From assembly GCF_020423045.1 (NCBI RefSeq), contig NZ_CP081943.1, positions 2,232,001 to 2,296,000 of the forward strand: DNA of 64,000 nucleotides, in the 5' to 3' direction. The position numbers and the translations under genes are program-made. Under the pieces are notes generated by a model. The model saw only the letters and a program-made list of their open reading frames with translations. It searched no databases and was not told where the DNA came from. This document shows, piece after piece, positions 31,459 through 44,548 of this stretch. How positions within the stretch are numbered: the stretch's first letter is position 1; every line of letters begins with the position of its first letter. The stretch comes from Pseudomonas sp. MM213. GTDB lineage: Bacteria; Pseudomonadota; Gammaproteobacteria; Pseudomonadales; Pseudomonadaceae.

Positions 31459-32456
31459 CCGATTATCCAGTGCTGACTCTAGAAACGCCCGCCGAACACC
31501 CCTTCGCCCAATTCGTGCGGATCCTCGGCAAAGGCAAGCGCGGCGCCCGCGACCTGACCCGCGAAGAAGCCCGCGAAGCCATGGGCATGGTGCTCGACGA
31601 CAAGGTCGAAGACACTCAGCTCGGTGCATTTCTGATGCTGCTGCGGCACAAGGAAGAAAGCGCCGAGGAAATGGCCGGCTTCACCGAAGCCCTGCGTGAG
31701 CGCTTGCAACCACCGGCCTTGAATGTCGATCTGGATTGGCCAACCTACGCCGGCAAGAAACGCCATCTGCCGTGGTATCTGCTGGCGGCCAAGTGCCTGG
31801 CGCAAAACGGCGTGCGGATTTTCATGCACGGCGGCGGCGCACATACGGCCGGGCGGCTGTACAGCGAGCAACTGCTGGATGAGCTGAAGATCCCGTTGTG
31901 CCGCAACTGGCAACAGGTCGGCTCGGCGCTCGATAACGGCGGCCTGGCGTTCATGCCGCTGGTGGATTGGGCACCGCAACTGCAACGCATGATCGACCTG
32001 CGCAACACCTTGGGCCTGCGCTCGCCGATCCACTCCCTGACGCGCATTCTCAATCCGTTGAACGCCCGCTGCGGCCTGCAAAGCATTTTCCACCCCGGCT
32101 ACCAGGCGGTGCATCGCGATGCCAGCGGCTTGCTCGGCGACACCGCGATTGTGGTCAAGGGCGATGGCGGCGAGATCGAGATCAACCCCGACACCGACAG
32201 CCACTTGTACGGCACCACCGGCGGCGAGAGCTGGGATGAGGAATGGCCGCAGCTGTCGGCGCAACGCCATGTCAAACCCGCCTCTCTCGATCCCGAGCAT
32301 CTGAAAGCCGTATGGCGTGGCGACGTGGTCGACAGTTATCCGCAAATGGCGCTGATCTCGACCATGGCCCTCGCACTACGCGGCCTCGGCCAACCTCGCG
32401 AAATCGCCTTCGAAACAGCCCAGAAATATTGGGACGCACGGGACAGATCGATTTAA
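31455..32456 (+). CDS. YbiB-like glycosyltransferase/phosphoribosyltransferase-fold protein
   Basis: A 333-aa protein with the anthranilate phosphoribosyltransferase (TrpD2/YbiB) fold. FVRILGKGKRGARDLTREEA with LGAFLMLLRHKEESAEEMAG is the N-terminal helical domain, and FMHGGGAHTAGR replaces the PRPP-loop of true TrpD. YbiB of E. coli binds nucleic acid rather than making phosphoribosyl anthranilate, so this is unlikely to be a tryptophan enzyme. Its ATG overlaps the tusE stop (ATGA), placing it in the sulfur-relay operon; a link to RNA handling is plausible. Confidence 0.8.
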   Translation: MTDYPVLTLETPAEHPFAQFVRILGKGKRGARDLTREEAREAMGMVLDDKVEDTQLGAFLMLLRHKEESAEEMAGFTEALRERLQPPALNVDLDWPTYAGKKRHLPWYLLAAKCLAQNGVRIFMHGGGAHTAGRLYSEQLLDELKIPLCRNWQQVGSALDNGGLAFMPLVDWAPQLQRMIDLRNTLGLRSPIHSLTRILNPLNARCGLQSIFHPGYQAVHRDASGLLGDTAIVVKGDGGEIEINPDTDSHLYGTTGGESWDEEWPQLSAQRHVKPASLDPEHLKAVWRGDVVDSYPQMALISTMALALRGLGQPREIAFETAQKYWDARDRSI

Positions 32457-32546
32457 CCGATCATAAGCGCCCAACCTTTGCGCTTTTTTATCGAACCTAT
32501 CGGAATAGACTCCTCTCCAACGCTTATCGGTTGAGGAGTCTTGAAC

Positions 32547-33554
32547 ATGGGTTTGTTAGTCGAAGGTCGCTGGCATGACCAGTGGTACGAAAGCAGCAAG
32601 GACGGCGCGTTCCAGCGCGAACAGGCGCAGCGGCGAAACTGGCTGACCGCCGACGGCACGCCCGGCCCGACCGGTGTGGGTGGCTTTGCCGCCGAGGCGG
32701 GTCGTTATCACCTCTACGTATCGCTCGCCTGTCCGTGGGCGCATCGCACACTGATCCTGCGCAAACTCAAAGGCCTTGAAAGCCTGATCGACGTGTCGGT
32801 GGTCAGTTGGCTGATGCTGGAAAACGGCTGGACCTTCGACAAGCACTTCGGCTCGACCGGCGACAAGCTCGATCACTTCAACTTCATGCACCAGCGCTAT
32901 ACCGCCGACACTGCCGACTACACGGGCCGCGTCACCGTGCCGGTGCTCTGGGACAAGCAGCAGAATCGCATCGTCAACAATGAATCGGCGGAGATCATCC
33001 GCATGTTCAACGGCGCATTCGATGACTTGACCGGCAATGACCTGGATTTCTATCCGGCGCCGTTGCGCGGCGAGATCGATGCGTTGAATGAGCGGATTTA
33101 TCCGGCGGTGAACAACGGTGTGTACCGCGCCGGGTTCGCGACATCGCAGACGGCTTATGAAGAGGCGTTTGACGGGTTGTTTGCGGAACTGGATCGACTG
33201 GAACAGCTGTTAGACGCCAATCGTTATCTGGTGGGCGAATACCTGACCGAAGCGGACATTCGCCTGTTTACCACGCTGATCCGCTTTGATGCGGTGTACC
33301 ACGGGCACTTCAAGTGCAACCTGCGGCGGATTGCCGATTATCCGAACCTGTCGAACTGGCTGCGCGAGATTTATCAGTGGCCGGGGATTGCCGAGACGGT
33401 GGATTTTCAGCACATCAAGAACCACTACTATGGCAGCCACAAGACCATTAACCCGACCGGGGTTGTGCCGAAGGGGCCGGAGCAGGACTTTACCGTGGCG
33501 CATGATCGGGCGCGGTTGAGCGGGAAAGGGGTTTGGCGCAAGAACAGCGCCTGA
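32547..33554 (+). CDS. Glutathionyl-hydroquinone reductase (Xi-class GST, YqjG type)
   Basis: A 335-aa glutathione transferase of the Xi class, which removes glutathione from glutathionyl-hydroquinones. The catalytic Cys is in SLACPWAHRTLILRKLKGLE; VPVLWDKQQNRIVNNESAEI is the thioredoxin-fold GSH site, and the C-terminal helical domain has TEADIRLFTTLIRFDAVYHG. The ATG at 32547 has GAGGAG about 9 nt upstream. It lies after the tus operon on the same strand but 90 bp away, probably with its own promoter. Confidence 0.9.
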   Translation: MGLLVEGRWHDQWYESSKDGAFQREQAQRRNWLTADGTPGPTGVGGFAAEAGRYHLYVSLACPWAHRTLILRKLKGLESLIDVSVVSWLMLENGWTFDKHFGSTGDKLDHFNFMHQRYTADTADYTGRVTVPVLWDKQQNRIVNNESAEIIRMFNGAFDDLTGNDLDFYPAPLRGEIDALNERIYPAVNNGVYRAGFATSQTAYEEAFDGLFAELDRLEQLLDANRYLVGEYLTEADIRLFTTLIRFDAVYHGHFKCNLRRIADYPNLSNWLREIYQWPGIAETVDFQHIKNHYYGSHKTINPTGVVPKGPEQDFTVAHDRARLSGKGVWRKNSA

Positions 33555-33582
33555 TCCGGGTTCTATTTCGATTTTGAGGCCC

Positions 33583-33680
33583 CCTTCGCGGGCAAGCCTC
33601 GCTCCTACAGGTTTTGTGTCCACCCGCAATCGTGCGAACAACATAAAATCTGTAGGAGCGAGGCTTGCCCGCGAAGAAGG
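33583..33680. repeat. Divergent REP pair, CGAGGCTTGCCCGCGAAG class
   Basis: CTTCGCGGGCAAGCCTCGCTCCTAC (33587-33609, minus orientation) and GTAGGAGCGAGGCTTGCCCG (from 33652, plus) are separated by about 42 bp and point outward. It ends 12 bp before the cysG stop codon. Confidence 0.85.
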
Positions 33681-33691
33681 CGATGCGGTCT

Positions 33692-35086
33692 CTAGACTTG
33701 CGCCTGCGCACCCTCAAACCACGCCAGTTTCTCGCGCAACTGCACCACTTCCCCAACAATCACCAGCGTCGGTGCATGCACTTCATGCTCCGCTACCAGC
33801 CGTGGAAGATCGGCCAAGGTGCCGGTAAACACCCGCTGATTAACCGTGGTGCCCTGCTGAATCAACGCCGCCGGCGTATCCGCTGCGCGACCATGCTTGA
33901 TCAACTGCTCGCAGATGATCGGCAAGCCCACCAGCCCCATGTAGAACACCAGGGTTTGCGCCGGCGCAACCAGGTCACCCCACGGCAAATCGGTGGAGCC
34001 GTCCTTCAGGTGCCCGGTGACAAATCGCACCGACTGCGCGTAATCGCGGTGGGTCAGCGGAATCCCGGCGTACGCCGCGCAACCGCTGGCCGCCGTGATG
34101 CCCGGCACCACCTGGAACGGGATGCCATGGGCCGCCAGTTCTTCGATCTCTTCACCGCCACGGCCGAAGATGAACGGATCACCGCCCTTCAACCGCACGA
34201 CGCGCTTGCCCTGTTTGGCCAGGTCCACCAGTTGCTGGTTGATCTGATCCTGCGGCACGGCGTGATCGGCGCGACGCTTGCCGACGTAGACCCGCTCGGC
34301 ATCACGACGGCACAAATCGAGAATCGCCGGCGCCACCAACCGGTCATACAGCACCACATCGGCTTGCTGCATCAGGCGCAAGGCGCGGAAGGTCAACAGG
34401 TCTGGATCACCCGGCCCGGCACCGACCAGGTACACCTCACCCGTGGCAACCGGCGCTTCACCGCTGATTTTCGCCTGCATCATGCGCTCGGCTTCAGCGC
34501 CCTGCCCGGCCAGTTGCCGGTCGGCAATCGGGCCCTGGAACACATCTTCCCAGAACGCCCGACGCTGCTGTACATCCGGAAACAGGCCTTTGACCTGACT
34601 GCGAAAACGCGCAGCCAGACCGGCCAGTTGACCGTAGGTGGAAGGAATCCAGGTTTCGATCTTGGCGCGGATCAACCGCGCCAGCACCGGCGCATCGCCG
34701 CCACTGGAAACCGCGATGATCAATGGCGAACGGTCGACGATCGCCGGGAAGATCACGCTGCACAAGGCTGGCGCATCCACCACGTTGACCGGCACGCAAC
34801 GCCGATGAGCATCGGCGGAGACTTGTGCATTCAGCGGTTCATCATCGGTGGCGGCAATGATCAGCCCGCAGCCGTCCAGATCCGCTTCGACGTAGCCACG
34901 CAACAGGCACTCGCCACCGCTGCCGGCAACGAGTTCGCGCAGTTGCGGTTCGATTTCAGGCGCAACCACCCGCAGCAGCGCACCGGCTTCGGCCAGCAGG
35001 CGGGATTTGCGCAAGGCAATTTCCCCCCCACCGACGACCAACACACGACTGCCGCGAAGGTTGTGAAACAGCGGCAGATAGTCCAT
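33692..35086 (-). CDS. cysG: Siroheme synthase, trifunctional
   Basis: A 464-aa CysG. The N-terminal third is precorrin-2 dehydrogenase/ferrochelatase ([20 protein letters not shown], then AATDDEPLN). The C-terminal two thirds are uroporphyrinogen III methyltransferase ([56 protein letters not shown]). It makes siroheme for sulfite and nitrite reductases. Its start codon follows the serS stop with no gap, so it is expressed with serS, and crcB and rarA lie upstream in the same direction. Confidence 0.95.
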   Translation of the reverse strand: MDYLPLFHNLRGSRVLVVGGGEIALRKSRLLAEAGALLRVVAPEIEPQLRELVAGSGGECLLRGYVEADLDGCGLIIAATDDEPLNAQVSADAHRRCVPVNVVDAPALCSVIFPAIVDRSPLIIAVSSGGDAPVLARLIRAKIETWIPSTYGQLAGLAARFRSQVKGLFPDVQQRRAFWEDVFQGPIADRQLAGQGAEAERMMQAKISGEAPVATGEVYLVGAGPGDPDLLTFRALRLMQQADVVLYDRLVAPAILDLCRRDAERVYVGKRRADHAVPQDQINQQLVDLAKQGKRVVRLKGGDPFIFGRGGEEIEELAAHGIPFQVVPGITAASGCAAYAGIPLTHRDYAQSVRFVTGHLKDGSTDLPWGDLVAPAQTLVFYMGLVGLPIICEQLIKHGRAADTPAALIQQGTTVNQRVFTGTLADLPRLVAEHEVHAPTLVIVGEVVQLREKLAWFEGAQAQV

Positions 35087-36379
<1,293 letters not shown>

Positions 36380-36382
36380 TTA

Positions 36383-36757
36383 TCAAAGTTTGGTCAAGGA
36401 CAGGCCGGCCCAGGTGGCGAGCAGCCCGCCGAATACGCTGATGGCAGCATAGCCCAGGGCTAGTGGCACCTGCCCGCTTTCCAGCAGGCGCACCGTATCC
36501 AGTGAAAAGGATGAAAAAGTCGTCAGCCCCCCGAGGAAGCCGACAATCAGCCCGGCGCGCACTTCGAAAGGCACCTCCGGGCGAATCAAAAACAGACCGT
36601 ATAGAACGCCGATCAGCAAACAGCCGACGATATTAACGGCCAGCGTCGCGGTATAGAAGTGCCGTGGCCAATTAGCGTTGACCCAGTTGCCAGTGGCGAA
36701 GCGCAACAGCGTGCCAGCGACCCCGCCGACGGAAACCGCAACAATCAATGGAAGCAC
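36383..36757 (-). CDS. crcB: Fluoride ion transporter CrcB/Fluc
   Basis: A 124-aa four-helix membrane protein that exports fluoride as a dual-topology dimer. The signature [14 protein letters not shown] with the phenylalanines that line the pore is intact, as is [13 protein letters not shown] near the N-terminus. It shares one base with the rarA stop region, so it is translated from the rarA-crcB-serS-cysG transcript; no fluoride riboswitch is seen just upstream. Confidence 0.92.
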   Translation of the reverse strand: MLPLIVAVSVGGVAGTLLRFATGNWVNANWPRHFYTATLAVNIVGCLLIGVLYGLFLIRPEVPFEVRAGLIVGFLGGLTTFSSFSLDTVRLLESGQVPLALGYAAISVFGGLLATWAGLSLTKL

Positions 36758-38082
36758 TATTTTCTCCGCTGCCGGGGGCTTAAACGGTCAAGTTGCGCGA
36801 GGTGATTGAGCTTCTCGCCGATCTTCAGCTCCAGGCCTCGCGGCACTGGCTGATAGAACGGTTGCGGCTCAAGCTCTTCAGGGAAGTAGTCTTCGCCGGC
36901 GGCGTAGGCATCCGGTTCATCGTGGGCATAACGGTACTCGTCGCCGTAACCGAGTTGCTTCATCAGCTTGGTCGGGGCGTTGCGCAGGTGCAACGGCACT
37001 TCCAGCGAACCGTGTTCGGTGGCGCTGCGCATCGCGGCTTTGAAACCCATGTACACCGCGTTGCTTTTCGGCGCACACGCCAGATAGGTGATGGCCTGGG
37101 CCACCGCCAACTCGCCTTCCGGGCTGCCGAGGCGTTCCTGCACTTCCCACGCGGCCAGGCACAGGCTCAAGGCGCGGGGGTCGGCGTTGCCGATGTCTTC
37201 GCTGGCCATGCGCACCACACGCCGGGCGAGGTACAGCGGATCGCAACCGCCATCGATCATCCGTGCAAACCAGTACAACGCGCCGTCCGGATTGGAGCCG
37301 CGCACCGATTTATGCAGCGCGGAAATCTGGTCGTAAAACGCTTCACCGCCCTTGTCGAATCGGCGACGGGTATCGCCCAAAAGACTTTGCAGCAGATCGA
37401 CGCCGATTTCGCTGTTGTCTTCGGCAAGGTCCGAGGCGTTTTCCAGCAGGTTGAGCAGGCGCCGACCATCGCCATCGGCGGCGGACAGCAGCATCTGAAA
37501 ACCTTCATCGCTGAGGGTCAGTTGCCGTTTGCCCAGGCCACGCTCTTCGGTCAGCGCACGATGCACCAGTTTGCGCAGCGCCGCTTCGTCGAGGCTTTTG
37601 AGCACGTAGACGCGCGCCCGGGAGAGCAAGGCGTTATTGAGTTCGAACGAGGGGTTTTCCGTGGTCGCACCGATGAAAATCAGCGTGCCGTCTTCGACGT
37701 AGGGCAGGAAAGCGTCCTGCTGCGACTTGTTGAAGCGGTGCACTTCGTCGACGAACAGGATGGTGCGTTTGCCGTATTGACCGGCCTGTTGCTTGGCGAT
37801 TTCCACCGCCTGGCGGATTTCCTTCACGCCGGCCAATACAGCCGAAACCGTTTCGAAGTGCGCATCCGAGACTTCCGCCAGCAACCGTGCCAGGGTGGTT
37901 TTGCCCACGCCCGGCGGCCCCCAGAAAATCATCGAATGCAGCGCACCCTGCTCCAGCGCTTCGCGCAAAGGCTTGCCGCGAGCGAGCACGTGTTCCTGAC
38001 CGACGTACTCGTCCAGATTGGCCGCACGCAAACGGGCGGCCAAGGGCTGAGCTATCGGGGCGCTGCGAAACAGGTCCATCAC
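36757..38082 (-). CDS. rarA: Replication-associated recombination protein A
   Basis: A 441-aa AAA+ ATPase (RarA/MgsA) that loads at stalled replication forks. Walker [18 protein letters not shown] and the Walker B region [20 protein letters not shown] are clear, with sensor 1 [14 protein letters not shown] and the MgsA C-terminal domain ([20 protein letters not shown]). Length is normal. It follows lolA on the same strand, separated by a REPIN. Confidence 0.95.
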   Translation of the reverse strand: MMDLFRSAPIAQPLAARLRAANLDEYVGQEHVLARGKPLREALEQGALHSMIFWGPPGVGKTTLARLLAEVSDAHFETVSAVLAGVKEIRQAVEIAKQQAGQYGKRTILFVDEVHRFNKSQQDAFLPYVEDGTLIFIGATTENPSFELNNALLSRARVYVLKSLDEAALRKLVHRALTEERGLGKRQLTLSDEGFQMLLSAADGDGRRLLNLLENASDLAEDNSEIGVDLLQSLLGDTRRRFDKGGEAFYDQISALHKSVRGSNPDGALYWFARMIDGGCDPLYLARRVVRMASEDIGNADPRALSLCLAAWEVQERLGSPEGELAVAQAITYLACAPKSNAVYMGFKAAMRSATEHGSLEVPLHLRNAPTKLMKQLGYGDEYRYAHDEPDAYAAGEDYFPEELEPQPFYQPVPRGLELKIGEKLNHLAQLDRLSPRQRRK

Positions 38083-38121
38083 GACTTGCGAAACCTCACT
38101 ACTTGAACACTGCAGGCCTCT

Positions 38122-38206
38122 GTAGGAGCCGGCTTGCTGGCGATGGTGGGTCAGTCGACATTAATGTTGAATGAATAATCGCCATCGCCAGCAAGCCGGC
38201 TCCTAC
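38122..38206. repeat. REPIN between rarA and lolA
   Basis: GTAGGAGCCGGCTTGCTGGC and its complement face inward around an AT-rich centre (GACATTAATGTTGAATG). It lies in the short gap of two co-oriented genes and could act as a partial transcription or decay barrier. Confidence 0.9.
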
Positions 38207-38218
38207 AAGGGATTTGTG

Positions 38219-38842
38219 TTACTCCTGGATGATGTCCGCGCCCTTAGGGATGTCAAACTTGAACTTCGACGCCGGGATCGGCTCGTTGGCCTTCACGCCG
38301 GTAAACAGGATGTTGGTGCGCTGGCCGACGCTGTCGATCAGTTGCATGTCATTGACCAGGCCATTGCGGAACGACAGGCGCAGGCTGTCGAACAGGGTGT
38401 CCTTGGTCTTTGGCTTCAGCGTGAAATCGATCACGCCGCCGGCTTCCTTGGCACTGATGTCAAAGCTCTGGTTGATCTTCGACACGTCACCGGACAGCAG
38501 CAATGCCGGGGTCTGGCTCAGACGCAGGTCGAGGGTCTTGATGGTGGCCTGTTCCAGGTCCGGGTCCCACAGGGTCACTTTCTTGCCGTCGGAAACCACG
38601 ACTTGCTCCGCCGGCGCATCGGTGTGCCAGTAGAACAGGCCCGGGCGCTGCAGCGACATTTCACCGGCCGTTTCCTGCAACTGGGTGCCGCTGCCATCAA
38701 GGGTCAGCTGCGAGAAGCGTGCGGTCAGGGTCTGGGATTTTTCCAGGAGTTGGGTCAGACGCGCCACGTCCTTGTCATCGGCGTGGGCCGAGAGTGTGGT
38801 CAAAGCCAGAACCGGCAGCAACAGCATGCGGATAAGACGCAT
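38219..38842 (-). CDS. lolA: Outer-membrane lipoprotein carrier protein LolA
   Basis: A 207-aa periplasmic chaperone that ferries lipoproteins from LolCDE to LolB. Signal peptide [20 protein letters not shown], cut near AHA-DD. The mature part has the expected strands ([40 protein letters not shown]). The start at 38842 has AGGA 5 nt upstream; the frame's first ATG, four codons earlier, contains that ribosome site and is rejected. Downstream of ftsK on the same strand. Confidence 0.93.
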   Translation of the reverse strand: MRLIRMLLLPVLALTTLSAHADDKDVARLTQLLEKSQTLTARFSQLTLDGSGTQLQETAGEMSLQRPGLFYWHTDAPAEQVVVSDGKKVTLWDPDLEQATIKTLDLRLSQTPALLLSGDVSKINQSFDISAKEAGGVIDFTLKPKTKDTLFDSLRLSFRNGLVNDMQLIDSVGQRTNILFTGVKANEPIPASKFKFDIPKGADIIQE

Positions 38843-38907
38843 GGGAGTCCTCATAACATTCGTGGGAGTTCGGACGGTGCGTCACCGCACCATCCTTGCA
38901 AATCAAA

Positions 38908-41316
38908 TCAGTCGCGCACCGGGCCAGGCGCCAGGACTTCACGCGAACCGTTGGTGTTCATGGACGTCACGACCCCGGCCATTTCCATGGCTTCGATCAT
39001 GCGTGCGGCGCGGTTGTAGCCGATTTTCAGCTTGCGCTGAACCGCAGAGATGGACGCGCGACGGCTTTCCAGTACGAACTGCACCGCTTCGTCGTACAGC
39101 GCATCGGTTTCAGCATCGTCATCACCGCCGCCACCGCCATTCTCAAAGCCGCTACCGGCCTCTTCAACACCGGCGAGGATGTCGTCGTTGTATTCCGGCG
39201 CACCGCGCAGTTTCCAGGCTTCCACCACCCGGTGAACCTCGTCATCGGACACGAACGCGCCATGCACACGAATCGGCAGGCTGGTGCCCGGCGGCATGTA
39301 GAGCATGTCACCGTGGCCCAGCAGCTGCTCGGCACCACCCTGGTCGATGATGGTCCGCGAGTCGATCTTGCTCGACACCTGGAACGCCATGCGCGTCGGG
39401 ATGTTCGCCTTGATCAGACCGGTGATCACGTCAACCGACGGACGCTGGGTCGCGAGGATCAAGTGGATACCGGCGGCACGGGCCTTCTGGGCGATACGGG
39501 CGATCAGCTCTTCAACCTTCTTGCCGACGATCATCATCATGTCGGCGAATTCGTCGACCACCACGACAATGGTCGGCAGCTTGGTCAGCAGCGGCGCTTC
39601 GTCGTGAATGCTTTCGCGCTTGTACAGCGGATCGGTCAGCGGCGTTCCGGCGTCCTGGGCTTCCTTGACCTTGGCGTTGAAGCCGGACAGGTTTCGTACG
39701 CCCATCTTCGCCATCAGTTTGTAGCGACGCTCCATCTCCGCCACGCTCCAGCGCAGGGCGTTGGCCGCGTCTTTCATGTCGGTCACAACCGGGCACAACA
39801 GGTGCGGAATGCCTTCGTAGATCGACAGTTCAAGCATTTTCGGGTCGATCATGATCAGCTTGGCGTCTTCCGGGCCAGACTTGAACAGGATCGACAGAAT
39901 CATCGCGTTCACACCCACCGACTTACCGGAACCGGTCGTACCGGCCACCAGCAAGTGCGGCATTTTGGCGAGGTCGGTGATGACCGGCTTGCCGCCGATG
40001 TCATGACCCAGGGCCAGGGTGACCGGGGATTTGAAGTTGTCGTACTCAGGCGTCGACAGCACTTCGGAGAAGCGCACGATCTGCCGGTCTTCGTTGGGAA
40101 TCTCGATACCGACGGTGGTCTTGCCCGGAATCACTTCCACCACCCGCACGCTGGTCACGGCCAGGGAACGCGCCAGGTCTTTCGCCAGGTTGGCGATGCG
40201 GCTGACCTTGACCCCGGCGGCAGGCTGGATTTCGTAACGGGTAATCACCGGGCCCGGGTGGATCGAATCCACCGAGACTTCGACGCCGAATTCCTTGAGC
40301 TTGATTTCCAGCAAGTGGCCAACGGCCGCCAGCGACTCCGGGGAATAATTGAGTTGTTTCTTTTCTGCAGGATCGAGAATCGAGATCGGCGGCAAGGTGC
40401 CTTCGACGGCGCTGTCGACGAACAGCGGCGCCTGTTTCTCTTTTTCCACGCGCTGGCTTGGCGCGGCGGGTTTCGGCGGCGCGGGGGCAATCACCGGCGG
40501 GACCTGCTTCTCGCGGTCCGACATGTGTTTGCTCAGGGCTTGCTCACGCTCGATCAGGCGTTCCTTGACCTTGGCTTGCTCGCGCTTGTCGGTAACGGTC
40601 GGTGCGACCACCTCATGCACGCGATCATCGACTTCACGCAACTGCGCAACCAGCTGCTTGCGCTCGACACGGGCGGCCCACCAGCGGTTGGCCGCGCCCT
40701 GGAACACTTCGAACAGGTCGAGGGTGATCTTGCCGGTAACGTCCATCACCTTGAACCACGACAGGTCGGTGAACACCGTCAGGCCGAACAGGAACAACGC
40801 GATGAACAGCAAGGTGCTGCCCTGGATATTCAGCGCATTGCGGGCCAGGTCGCCAAGGCTTTCGCCCAACGCGCCGCCCGCGCCGGCCGGCAGACCGGTC
40901 GGTGCATGGAAATGGATGTGAGCCAGGGCCGCGCCCGACAGCACCAGGAACACCAGGCCGATCAGGCGCCAGGAAAACAGCCAGCCGCTCCACTGCCACG
41001 GCTCGTGGCGTTGACGGAAGATCTGGTAGGTCTTGACCGCCAGCAACAGCGGGAAAATGTAGGCGAAGTAACCCAGCACCATGAACAGGATGTCGGCACT
41101 GTAGGAGCCGACCGGTCCGCCAAAGTTCTGAACATCGTCGATCTTGCTGTTATGGCTCCAGCCCGGATCGTCCTTGCCGTAAGTCAACAAGGCCATCATC
41201 AGGAACAGGCACAGGCCGCCGATGGCGATCAATGCACCTTCCTTGAGCCGGTAGTGCAAATGCTGGCGCCAGAGCGGAACGACGGCTGGTTTAGGTGCTG
41301 CGGTGGATTTCTTCAA
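38908..41316 (-). CDS. ftsK: DNA translocase FtsK
   Basis: An 802-aa septal DNA pump. Membrane helices occupy about residues 25-190 ([53 protein letters not shown] and others). A short charged/proline linker (about 240-310) replaces the very long E. coli linker. The motor has Walker [17 protein letters not shown] and Walker [15 protein letters not shown]. The C-terminal gamma winged-helix domain ([20 protein letters not shown]) recognises KOPS. It is divergent from trxB. Confidence 0.96.
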   Translation of the reverse strand: MKKSTAAPKPAVVPLWRQHLHYRLKEGALIAIGGLCLFLMMALLTYGKDDPGWSHNSKIDDVQNFGGPVGSYSADILFMVLGYFAYIFPLLLAVKTYQIFRQRHEPWQWSGWLFSWRLIGLVFLVLSGAALAHIHFHAPTGLPAGAGGALGESLGDLARNALNIQGSTLLFIALFLFGLTVFTDLSWFKVMDVTGKITLDLFEVFQGAANRWWAARVERKQLVAQLREVDDRVHEVVAPTVTDKREQAKVKERLIEREQALSKHMSDREKQVPPVIAPAPPKPAAPSQRVEKEKQAPLFVDSAVEGTLPPISILDPAEKKQLNYSPESLAAVGHLLEIKLKEFGVEVSVDSIHPGPVITRYEIQPAAGVKVSRIANLAKDLARSLAVTSVRVVEVIPGKTTVGIEIPNEDRQIVRFSEVLSTPEYDNFKSPVTLALGHDIGGKPVITDLAKMPHLLVAGTTGSGKSVGVNAMILSILFKSGPEDAKLIMIDPKMLELSIYEGIPHLLCPVVTDMKDAANALRWSVAEMERRYKLMAKMGVRNLSGFNAKVKEAQDAGTPLTDPLYKRESIHDEAPLLTKLPTIVVVVDEFADMMMIVGKKVEELIARIAQKARAAGIHLILATQRPSVDVITGLIKANIPTRMAFQVSSKIDSRTIIDQGGAEQLLGHGDMLYMPPGTSLPIRVHGAFVSDDEVHRVVEAWKLRGAPEYNDDILAGVEEAGSGFENGGGGGDDDAETDALYDEAVQFVLESRRASISAVQRKLKIGYNRAARMIEAMEMAGVVTSMNTNGSREVLAPGPVRD

Positions 41317-41590
41317 AACGCTTCTTTTCCTGCGCCTATGGCGCGTCCATCTGTTGAATGACTATAAAAAACTGCCCAATCCAGGCAGGTAAAAAAGTTA
41401 ACCGGCGCAACTGGGACTACTTTTAACACTGCACTCCGGTTTTTATAAACACGGGGCGCACTGAATATTCAAGTGACCGGCACGCATTGTACGGGTTTGT
41501 TCGTACGATGCCATGCTGGCAGGCCATGGATCAGCATAGCTAACGGCGCACCGATTGCGATTCAATTTGAGCACGCATTCTCTTTCGTGA

Positions 41591-42571
<981 letters not shown>

Positions 42572-42635
42572 CGGCAAACTTCACGGTGGGCCCAACCGCC
42601 CACCACTGCCCTCCCCTTCTGTAAGCCCGGATGCC

Positions 42636-43316
42636 ATGCTGACTTGGTTACAACGCAACACCCTGACCTTCCCGCCGCTGGAAAAAGCCATGCGCGATCC
42701 CAACGGATTGCTGGCTGCGGGTGGCGATCTGTCCGCCGATCGTCTGATTCAGGCCTATCGCCATGGCTGCTTTCCGTGGTTTTCGGAAGGCCAGCCGATC
42801 CTCTGGTGGTCGCCGGATCCGCGTACCGTGCTGTTTCCCGACGAACTGCACGTCTCACGCAGCCTGAACAAACTGCTGCGTCAGCAACGCTATCAAGTGA
42901 CCTTTGATCAGGATTTTGCCGCGGTCATTCGCGCGTGCGCTGCACCGCGCGATTATGCCGACGGGACCTGGATCACCGAAGCGATGCAGAACGCCTACCT
43001 GGCGCTGCACCAGCGGGGCTACGCGCATTCGGTGGAGGTCTGGGATCAGGGCGAACTGGTCGGCGGGCTCTATGGCCTGGCAATGGGGCAGTTGTTCTTC
43101 GGCGAATCCATGTTCAGCCGCGCCGACAACGCCTCCAAATTCGGCTTTGCCACCCTGGTCAAACATCTGAAAGACTCGGGTTTCGTGCTGATCGACTGCC
43201 AGATGCCCACCGATCATTTGCACAGCCTGGGCGCCCGCGCCATTCCTCGTCGCGAGTTTGCCCGCTATCTTGCGCAGCATCTGGACCAACCCAGCCGTGC
43301 CACCTGGGTTTGCTGA
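42636..43316 (+). CDS. aat: Leucyl/phenylalanyl-tRNA--protein transferase
   Basis: A 226-aa Aat enzyme that adds Leu or Phe to proteins with N-terminal Lys or Arg, tagging them for ClpS-ClpAP. Typical motifs are [36 protein letters not shown] and [20 protein letters not shown]. Start at MLTWLQRN, 5 bp after another out-of-frame ATG; the family begins this way. Between trxB and bpt. Confidence 0.95.
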   Translation: MLTWLQRNTLTFPPLEKAMRDPNGLLAAGGDLSADRLIQAYRHGCFPWFSEGQPILWWSPDPRTVLFPDELHVSRSLNKLLRQQRYQVTFDQDFAAVIRACAAPRDYADGTWITEAMQNAYLALHQRGYAHSVEVWDQGELVGGLYGLAMGQLFFGESMFSRADNASKFGFATLVKHLKDSGFVLIDCQMPTDHLHSLGARAIPRREFARYLAQHLDQPSRATWVC

Positions 43317-43372
43317 GCGACTTTCGCGCGCGTGGCTTACACTTAATTCAAAGCTTATACCGAGGGTTGATC

Positions 43373-44080
43373 ATGACCGAGTTGGCGCGTTTGAAGTTTT
43401 ATGCCACTCAGCCCCACTCTTGCAGTTATCTGCCCGAGGAGCAGGCCACAACGCTGTTCCTCGACCCTAGCCAGCCCATGGATGTGCATGTCTATGCAGA
43501 CCTGTCTGAAATGGGTTTTCGTCGCAGCGGCGATCATCTTTATCGGCCACATTGCCAGAATTGCAATGCGTGCGTGCCTGCGCGCATTCCGGTAGCGCAA
43601 TTTTCGCCGAATCGTCAGCAGAAACGCATTTTCAAGCGCAATGCCGACGTGCAGGTGCGCCCAACCAAGCCGAAGTTCAGCGAAGAGTACTTCGACCTGT
43701 ATCAGCGCTACATCGAACAGCGCCATGCCGATGGCGACATGTACCCGCCGAGTCGTGACCAGTTCTCGACCTTCCTGGTGCGTGACCTGCCATTTTCGCG
43801 TTTCTACGAATTTCGCCTGGAGGGCCAGTTGCTGGCGGTGGCTGTCACTGACTTGCTGCCGAACGGTCTGTCGGCGGTCTACACCTTCTACGAACCCTCT
43901 GAAGAACGCCGCAGCCTGGGGCGCTATGCGATTCTCTGGCAAATCGCCGAGGCCCAGCGTCTGGGGCTTGAAGCGGTCTACCTCGGATACTGGATCAAGA
44001 ACTGCAAAAAAATGAGCTACAAGACCCAATATCGCCCAATCGAACTGTTGATTAATCAGCGCTGGGTCATCCTGAACTAG
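43373..44080 (+). CDS. bpt: Aspartate/glutamate leucyltransferase
   Basis: A 235-aa member of the R-transferase (Ate1-like) family. Bacterial Bpt adds Leu to N-terminal Asp or Glu and feeds the same ClpS pathway as Aat. The family Cys cluster is at [20 protein letters not shown]; the C-terminal GNAT-like half has [20 protein letters not shown] and [20 protein letters not shown]. It follows aat after 56 bp. Confidence 0.94.
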
Positions 44081-44180
44081 AACCCCTTGGCTTAAACCCC
44101 ATTTTTCGGGCACAATGCACGCCGCTTTTGCCTGGCGCAGTTGCACCGGGCCATTCATTGGACACCGAGGGCTTTACTGC

Positions 44181-44399
44181 ATGTCGAAAGAAGACAGCTT
44201 CGAAATGGAAGGCACTGTCGTCGACACCCTGCCCAACACCATGTTTCGCGTGGAGTTGGAAAATGGGCACGTCGTAACCGCGCATATCTCCGGCAAGATG
44301 CGCAAGAACTACATTCGTATTCTTACCGGTGACAAAGTGCGCGTCGAGCTGACGCCCTATGACTTGAGCAAAGGGCGCATCACTTACCGCGCTCGCTAA
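44181..44399 (+). CDS. infA: Translation initiation factor IF-1
   Basis: A 72-aa S1/OB-fold protein that sits in the ribosomal A site during initiation. [20 protein letters not shown] and the C-terminal [12 protein letters not shown] are invariant features. Start at ATG 44181. It is followed by a strong terminator, then the IS481-type insertion. Confidence 0.97.
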
Positions 44400-44414
44400 T
44401 CAAGTCAATACAAG

Positions 44415-44441
44415 ACGCCCGGCTTTTGCCGGGCGTTTTTG
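44415..44441 (+). terminator. infA terminator
   Basis: ACGCCCGGC and GCCGGGCGT form a perfect 9-bp stem with a TTTT loop and are followed by TTTTTG. It closes the trxB-aat-bpt-infA run. Confidence 0.92.
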
Positions 44442-44548
44442 TTTGTCTGCGATTTGGTTTGGCTTGGTTTGGCTTGGTGTGAATATCCATTTTTTTGGTG
44501 ATGGCTGATATTGGTTCCGCTCTTACAGCGGGTCACTTTGGAAAAGCC

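Noticed and set aside
36700..38200. Fluoride riboswitch for crcB
   Set aside because: crcB starts within the end of rarA and no riboswitch-like leader is visible near it or before rarA.
38896..41361. An 821-aa plus-strand frame
   Set aside because: Antisense of ftsK and part of lolA upstream region; no ribosome site and a low-complexity product rich in His, Arg and Gln.
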